Positions 57,340-64,000 of a stretch of DNA of 64,000 nucleotides are shown here, one piece after another. Origin of the DNA: Lineolata rhizophorae. Taxonomy: Eukaryota; Ascomycota; Dothideomycetes; Lineolatales; Lineolataceae. The position numbers and the translations under genes are program-made. Position 1 is the stretch's first letter, and the number at the start of each line of letters is the position of its first letter. The stretch is taken from positions 1,642,003-1,706,002 of the forward strand of contig MU001670.1 of assembly GCA_010093515.1 (NCBI GenBank), in the 5' to 3' direction. Below the pieces are notes generated by a model. It made no database searches and had not been told where the DNA came from. It saw only the letters and a list, made by a program, of their open reading frames with translations.

Positions 57340-60300
57340 GACAGACCTTGGCGTTGCGGACTTTCACTAGCAGCATGGGAAGCGGATTGCATTAGAGTGC
57401 GCCTCTCGGTCGACTTTGACGGTAGCGGAACTTCCATCTACTATCAGTGGGGTAAGCGCACGCGTTCCCTGGGGCGAGTGGGAGGGGTCGATCTGGCCGG
57501 CGAGAGGCACTTCTCGAAAAGCATAAAGAATTCACTTTGTGTATCTAGGTCTAGCATGTTCCTCCGGTCTGAGTTCCGGTTTCTTAAGGTTGGGTTGGCG
57601 GAGTCCGGGCGGGGAGAGTATGGATTCGGTTCATGGGATAACCCGACAGGTGGGAGGAAAACATTCGGGCTTCAAGCTAGGCGTACAAAATTAAAGCACA
57701 GTTCAACCCTCATTACTGTCGGACTTGGTGGTCATGCCGGTTTGAAAGCTGAGGCGACGCAGTTGAGGATGTGTTCTGGCGGCGTAGGCCTACAAATGAG
57801 AACGTGCGTCACTAGTGCGCATAACGGTCTGTTACTGCGAGAAGGCAAGACCGCTTACTTAATTGAGCGGGTAGGCGCCTAGTTGTGGGTAACGCGACCA
57901 GCTGCACCTGCCACTTGCATTCATTTCCAGCTGCATGTTAACACGTGCACCCGGCCGACGCAAGACCTCCGGCTCTGCGACTCGTTTGCCTTACGGCACA
58001 AGTTGTCGAAGGCAAACAGCGATTACGTTACAAGGCTGGGCAGGTAAATATTTCTACCATGGCACAGATATGAATGCTACCTTGCACTTGTTTCAGGGCA
58101 CGTTTCCTCAACAGGCATTGGAGCAATGGCAAGTCCGAGTACTTCGTATTGTACGGCTTCGTTTGCTCGCGTCGCTTACCGTTGGCTCAACCTTATAAAG
58201 GCTCCTATTTGCAGAGATAAAGCGCCCTCATCTCCGCGGCGATCATTGATATGATCTTCGCAAATATTTTGCTGATGGAAATTACAGGCGAGCCAAACTC
58301 GACCTCAAGCTTGAACTGGAAGGTTGAATGAGTCATTTGGCGCGCCCACTCAAACCGTAGCCGTCTGATTGGCCAATTGACATGCCCACTCTATTACTTC
58401 ACACCGACGTACCTTTCGTATGCCCACAGCCACAGTTGGTCAGAAGAATTATACAACGTGCCAACGGCCATCGCAAAAGGACCCTGCATGCGCACCAAGA
58501 CGCCCCCGCTACGGGACGCAGGACCGGGAGTCTGGGAAAATTTTATTAGCGGGAGAATGAGGCCGTCTGTCTCGTTCTCTCGTTCGATGGCGGTGCTGGA
58601 CGCCGAGCGACAGCGATATCGGCGGAACCGAAGACCACCGCCCCAGTGGTTCCCTTTCCGAATAGAGCAACATCATCGCCATGGTCCTGCGATCGGCTGG
58701 CTAGCCTGAACCTGGCAGCGGGGAGAGGATCTCCGCCAGATCTCACTCCCCCTGTTAGCCTGACCGACATCGCATTTTTTTTTTTTTTCTTGCTCGCCTT
58801 TCGCTCGGGCCCGTCGAGGTGGTGATATGGCATCCGAAGTAGTGTGGTGACTCGGTCGCCGCCCACGACCTGCCGGCCACGACCGGTGGCCTCAGACCCG
58901 TTTTCTCCCGAGTTCTTTTGGTCATCCGTCCCGTGGCCCTTGAACGCGGCCCAAGCCGTATGAGGAAATCCGTGGGTGGTGCGTCGGGGGCGGTTTGGCG
59001 AGCACAAAGGGTGACTGAGCTGGCAGAAAAGAAAATAATTTCGTGCCGCCTTGGCCACTCAGGATCATCAAGAGCTAGCGAGCCGCATTGGTGGTAATGT
59101 GCTACCACTTTTCCGGAGGAGTCGGGCGGCCAGCAGGCGGCCTATTGACGGCGACGTGAGTGGTCCCGAAATTCTAACGTGCCTCGACTGGGCGCTCCGC
59201 CGGCCACGCACGGAGAGTTCGGCGGGCCCTGACCGGCGACCCGAGAGGAGCAAGCGGGCGCGGATTACCAAGTTGGATGAGAAAACCCGTGATGGGCGGG
59301 CGGCGGCAGTGGCGGGGAGCTCCGGGCCTGGAAACAGAGCCGAGGCAGGAAACCTTTCTCGCGGTGGTAGGTTGCGGGTGGAGAAAGGGTGTTTTTAACC
59401 ATCCGGAGCAAGCATGCGGAGCGAGCTTCCATGGGACGGACGCGGGCTGCAGGGCCCCGGCTGGAACGGAGGCGTCGCGATAAGGCTCGCGGGCTGGGGT
59501 CCCTTCGTATGACCGCGCAGAATTACTCGAGAGGAGAAGGCGCACGCTGGCGGGCCAGCGCGGCAGGCGGACGGGACTGGAGACGCGGCGGGCCACCGGC
59601 CAGCCGATGCGCGGCACGCAAACGAGAAGCGCCGGATTCCAAACGGGCGCGGGCTGATTTGCGGCAATGCGGACGGCCGGTGGGGCGGGCGGCGACGAGG
59701 GGAGAGAGTCGAGAGGGGTCGGTCCCACGCAACTGACGGCTTTGGCGCGCTGCGCGGCGTCGCCCTGGCCGGCGCCCGCAGCCGCACCGACCGGGCGATG
59801 GCCCGGCGGACGGGGGACGAAGGCCCGACAGCGTCACCGGGGCCCGCGCGGCCCAATCAGCGGCCCGCCACATGCTGTTCGCTAATTCGCTTGCAGGGCC
59901 CGCACCCCGCGGCGAGATCCAGCCAACTCCGTGCGGCGCCCGCGCGCCTGCAGCTGCCGGGACCGTGGGGTAGCAAGGGAAGGAGACGAAAGACCTTCCA
60001 CCACGGCGTTTGTGTGTGTGCGCGCGCAACGCATGCCCGACGCACGCACGCACGACAGACGTGCGCGCCTCCAGCCGAAAGCCTTCCGGTCGCGCTCTCT
60101 CCACACCTACTCTCCAGTCTCCCGATAAATATACCCGTCTAGAGCTCTTTGGCGCAAGGCCAGGCCTCGTTGCAGGGGGGCGTTCCATGGGAGGCCAATT
60201 GCTTCAGTGCCCCAGGGCCGTGAGCCGCTGCTAGCAGCTGCCATCCGCTCGCCCCGTCGTTCCGCCTCCTCCCGTCCAGCCTTCCCAACCCCCCCCCCCC

Positions 60301-61927
60301 CCCCCCCCCCCCCCCTCCTGTCTCTCCGCCGTGGCCGGCGGGCCCAATCTGGGTCCCTGCGCGGGTCCTGCAGGCGCGGACGCGGCACGCAAGGCTGGCG
60401 CGGGAGAGGGGTCACGCAGAAGGAGGCGAGAGAAGAAAAGCCGTGAAGAAGAGAAGGCGGCAAGACTGGAGCGGAGGCAGGAAGCTGCCGTGCAGCGTGA
60501 GGGATTGCGGCATTTGGCCTCGACTGCATCCTGCGCATCGATACAACTCATCTGCGCCGTGTCCGTTTTAACGGGCGATCCTGCATCTCCCCAGCAGGCT
60601 ACGTACATGGCCATACATACAGCAAACCTCGTGCCCGGGGGGGCGCGCGCGCCAAGCCTAGACCAATTCGCATGCGTAGCTTCCTCGAGCCTGACCACCT
60701 AGAGCAAGATGAGGATGATGGCGGGAGCCGGCCAGGAGCTCTCGTGCTAAGCCTTAGCTCAGTCCTTGCATCAAATTTTTTTTCTTTTGCCTTCCCCACC
60801 TTGCGCCGTGCCTGGGCCAGCCCTCCACTACATAAAGACTGAGCGGCACGCCCGCCCGCGAAGGAGAGGCATCCGTTTCCCTCACTCTCCTGCCTGCGCC
60901 GACTGTCGGTCTTCCTCCGTCGCCCCCTCTCGACAGCCTGGTAGCGTTGCGCGAGCACTCCGTTCTTACCCGTTCCGTGACCTAGTAGGTGAGGCCCGTC
61001 TCTTTGCTAGTGCCCGTCCTCTATGTACTGTATATGCGCCGCCAGCCCCGTCTGTGTGAACCTGCTTTGCATCCACCCCGGAGAGCTCCGTTGCACGTGT
61101 TTGCCGAGTGGATAAACGGCGGCCGGGGGCAAAGGGACCGGTGGTGGCTCCAGGTGGCTCCAAGCTACCCCTCCTATGCGGACGCGATAAGCTCATCCCT
61201 CGCTGCACCCGCCGCTGGGAAGCTCCGACCTATCGCCGCGCAGCAAATGAAAAAAAGAGCTGAGCCGGGCGGAGGAACGGGGAAAGAGGTGCGGCGTCGC
61301 AGCCGACATCATAGCCCACCACGCTCTTCGTCAGCTATCCGACGGAACCATTGATACCCCCCCTCCCGGGTCCCCTCGACGATCGCCTGGGCCACACCAG
61401 ATCAGCAGCCGAAAAAGGCGACCATGGGCAAGACGAGCTTTCGGCGTGGTGGTTGAGAGCCTTTGACCCGCGTGCCACCGAGTGACCACCACCAAGCGCA
61501 CCCACCCCGCCTTTGCGCCCGTTGCTTTTGCTCCACACCCAATTCCTCCCGCCGAGCTCCACTGCCGCTTTTTGAACTGCTGGCCGCCGCCGTCCTTCTC
61601 CTCGCCGTCCTGCTCTTTCTCTCTCCGCTCCCACCCGGCCTCCTCCACCTGCTTTGAAATCTCGGCTCTAACTGTGCACATTGAGAAGTAGCGCGCCAGG
61701 CACATTCGTCTGTTGAGTCGAGCGACCGGGCTTCACTCTGCCCCAGTGAACCAGCAAGGCCCGCCGCCACTCCTCGCCACCGGCCCTCGCCTGCCCAAAT
61801 ACCCAACCTCGCCCGAGGGCCGAAGCAAGCAGTTCCTGCGATTGAGCCGTTTTGCCGCCAGCAAAGTCCCAGATACAGAAAGAAAAAGAATTGAAGACCT
61901 TAGAGTTCTGGGCCTTTCGCCGGAAGA
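57340..61927. other. Large intergenic stretch upstream of glutamate synthase
   Basis: About 4.6 kb with no convincing gene. From ~59.1 kb on it is very GC-rich, and all long frames there look compositional. It includes a 27-base C tract at 60289-60315. A 10-codon upstream frame begins with ATG at about 61,423 (MGKTSFRRGG); if transcription starts to its left it could act as a uORF. A TGAGTCA word (Gcn4/Cpc1-type) lies at 58,329, but too far from the start to rely on. Confidence 0.5.
60289..60315. repeat. Poly-C tract (27 C)
   Basis: Twenty-seven consecutive C on the plus strand, preceded by CCCAA and followed by TCCTG. It lies in the GC-rich upstream region of the glutamate synthase gene. 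Exact length may be uncertain for sequencing reasons. Confidence 0.95.
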
Positions 61928-64000
61928 ATGGTTCAGGTCTCGTTCGCCGAGCAACCAGAGACGCAGATTTACGACGTGATCGAACCCCAAGAAGAGGAAA
62001 CCAGCGGCAATGTCTTCCCTTACCAGGAGACGCCGGACAACAAGTCCTGGGCGGGCACGCTGCCGCTGAAGCAGGGGCTTTACGATCCCGAGCTCGAGAA
62101 GGATGCTTGCGGTGTCGGGTTTGCTGCGTATGTCGCCTTTCGTGTCTCTCGTCACCCCATCTTCGCGCCTGGCTCGGGTGTTATCGCTACCCACGCCCAG
62201 CCGGGCAATGACGGCATGCTAACGATATGTCTGCAGCCAAATCAAGGGCAAAGCAACCCACAAAATTATCAGCGATGGTAAGCATGCGCCCTCAATATGA
62301 CGCGACGAGGATTTCCTTTCCTCGCTTGGTGGAATGCCGGCTAAGCGCTCTCACTCTATCTAGCACGCAGCCTGCTGTGCAACATGACGCACCGCGGTGC
62401 GGTCGGTTCCGACGCCAGAGATGGCGACGGCGCTGGCGTCATGACCTCGATCCCGCACAAGTTCTTCCTCAAGAACTTTGAGCGCGAGCAGGGGATAAAA
62501 CTCCCGCCCGAGGGCCAGTACGCGGCCGGCAACCTCTTCTTCAAGCCCGATGAGGACATTCTGAAGGACACGATCAACATCTTCGAAGAGGTTGCGGACC
62601 AGTTCGACTTGCGAGTGCTGGGGTGGCGAGAGGTACCCCGGGACTCTTCCCTGCTAGGGCCTGCAGCCTTATCTCGCGAGCCGATCATCCTGCAGCCCTT
62701 TGTGGTCGTCAAGTCCGTGTACGGAGAAGGTAAGGAGCCGAAGCCGTCCTTTTCCGAGGAGTTCGACTACACCTACTTTGAGAAACAGCTTTACTTGCTC
62801 CGGAAGCGGGCGACTCACGTTATCGGGCTGCACAACTGGTTCTACCTGTGCTCGCTCAGCAACAAGAACATTGTGTACAAGGGCCAATTAGCGCCGAGCC
62901 AGGTGTACGAGTACTACCATGACCTTGTGTCGGTCGACTACGAGGGCCACTTCGCTCTCGTGCACTCCCGATTCTCCACCAACACCTTCCCCAGCTGGGA
63001 TCGCGCTCAGCCTCTGCGATGGGCTGCCCACAATGGCGAGATCAACACGCTGCGAGGGAACAAGAACTGGATGCGGGCGCGTGAAGGTGTCCTCAAGTCC
63101 AACTTCTTCGGCGACGACCTGGAAATGCTTTATCCTATCATTGAGGATGGTGGCTCCGACTCCGCTGCTTTCGACAACGTCCTAGAATTGCTCGTGATCA
63201 ACGGCGTTCTCTCTCTGCCCGAGGCTATCATGCTCATGGTTCCCGAGGCCTGGCAGGGCAACCGGAGCATGGACCCTGAAAAGATTGCTTTCTACGAGTG
63301 GGCGGCGTGCATGATGGAGCCCTGGGATGGCCCGGCATTGTTCACGTTCTCCGACGGGCGGTACTGCGGCGCTACCCTTGACCGTAACGGTTTGCGGCCG
63401 TGCCGGTACTATGTCACCGACGACGACCGCATCGTGTGCGCCTCCGAAGTGGGCACGATCAACATCGAACCGGAGCGGATCGTCCAGAAGGGCCGTTTGC
63501 AGCCCGGCAGGATGCTGCTCGTTGACACTATTGCGGGGCGTATTGTTGATGACGCCGAGCTAAAGCAGACCGTGTCCAACCGCCATGACTTCCGGGTTTG
63601 GATCGAGAAGGAGCTCCTCACACTGCCCAACATCTACAGGGAGGTCGACCAGCAAGGCCTTAATTTAGAGGTTAAGCTGTCTGAGACCAGCATTCAACAG
63701 GACCCGCGAATGAAAGCGTTCGGTTATTCTCTTGAGCAAGTCACCTTGCTACTAGCTCCTATGGCCGCAGACTCCAAGGAGGCGCTGGGGTCCATGGGTA
63801 ACGATGCTCCTCTTGCATGCCTAGCCACGCAGCCGCGTCTACTCTACGAATACTTCCGCCAGTTGTTCGCACAGGTCACGAACCCGCCTATCGACCCCAT
63901 CCGTGAGGCCATTGTCATGTCGCTCGAGGCCTACGTCGGTCCCCAGGGCAACCTGCTCGAGATGGATCAGTCTCAGTGCCACCGTCTCCTCCTCCCGTCT
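61928..64000 (+). CDS. glt1: NADH-dependent glutamate synthase (GOGAT), 5' part
   Basis: Exons 61928-62127, 62237-62277 and 62364 to the window end encode the first 626 residues of a protein that normally has about 2,100. The mature enzyme should start at Cys61 (KDACGVGFAA), the Ntn-type nucleophile exposed by propeptide removal. Amidotransferase-domain blocks follow: MTHRGAVGSDARDGDGAGV, LVHSRFSTNTFPSW, RWAAHNGEINTLRGNKNWM, DGGSDSAAFDNVLELL, MMEPWDGPA and DRNGLRPCRYYVT. It converts glutamine and 2-oxoglutarate to two glutamates in the GS-GOGAT route of nitrogen assimilation. The gene continues past the right edge, so it is incomplete only because of the window. Confidence 0.97.

Noticed and set aside
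57397-57882. 161-codon plus-strand frame after chz1
   Set aside because: Lacks recognisable motifs or strong codon bias and overlaps the likely 3' untranslated region of chz1.
59170-60190. Overlapping 150-220-codon frames on both strands upstream of glutamate synthase
   Set aside because: Arg/Pro/Ala-rich products in several frames at once, as expected from GC-rich non-coding DNA.

Overview
The window reads as nuclear DNA of a filamentous ascomycete (Pezizomycotina). Genes carry short introns (about 50-320 bases) with GT...CTRAC...AG signals. Coding DNA is rich in G and C at third positions. A HET-domain gene is present, a family largely confined to filamentous ascomycetes, and so is a complex I subunit, which excludes Saccharomyces-type yeasts. 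Class cannot be fixed from the sequence alone. I found no confident tRNA, rRNA, transposon, virus-like element or CRISPR array.

Left part (1-27 kb): an F-box-type protein; two WW-domain proteins with long Gly/Pro/His-rich tails (3.9-5.7 kb and 10.2-11.6 kb) on either side of a WD40 protein; the endocytic scaffold Ede1 (three EH domains, coiled coil, UBA); a conserved protein that is probably mitochondrial; the mitochondrial GTP/GDP carrier Ggc1; and the secretory Rab GTPase Ypt1.

Middle (27-34.6 kb): a gene-poor, AT-richer island with at least three decayed host coding regions: a kinase-like gene, an unknown gene and an ankyrin-type gene. It ends at Yme2 (mitochondrial nucleoid/inner membrane), followed by a HET-domain protein and a divergent short-chain dehydrogenase.

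Right part (41.7-64 kb) is dense housekeeping, mostly in divergent pairs that share short promoters: NDUFA8-type complex I subunit / Nup57; an unnamed three-exon small gene / Iws1; an F-box protein in tandem with a Pga1-like ER protein, the latter divergent from alpha-tubulin; Ctf4/SepB / histone chaperone Chz1. After about 4.6 kb without a supported gene, the window ends inside NADH-type glutamate synthase.

Exon joins were worked out by hand from reading frame, splice signals and known family sequence, and checked for phase. The weakest points are the 5' end of the WD40 gene, the last codons of Ede1 and the identity of the small gene at 44.7-45.2 kb. No clear new multi-gene system stands out. 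The best leads are the paired WW/low-complexity proteins, the HET/dehydrogenase divergent promoter with repeated GTCCG motifs, the unnamed small gene, and three extreme homopolymer tracts.
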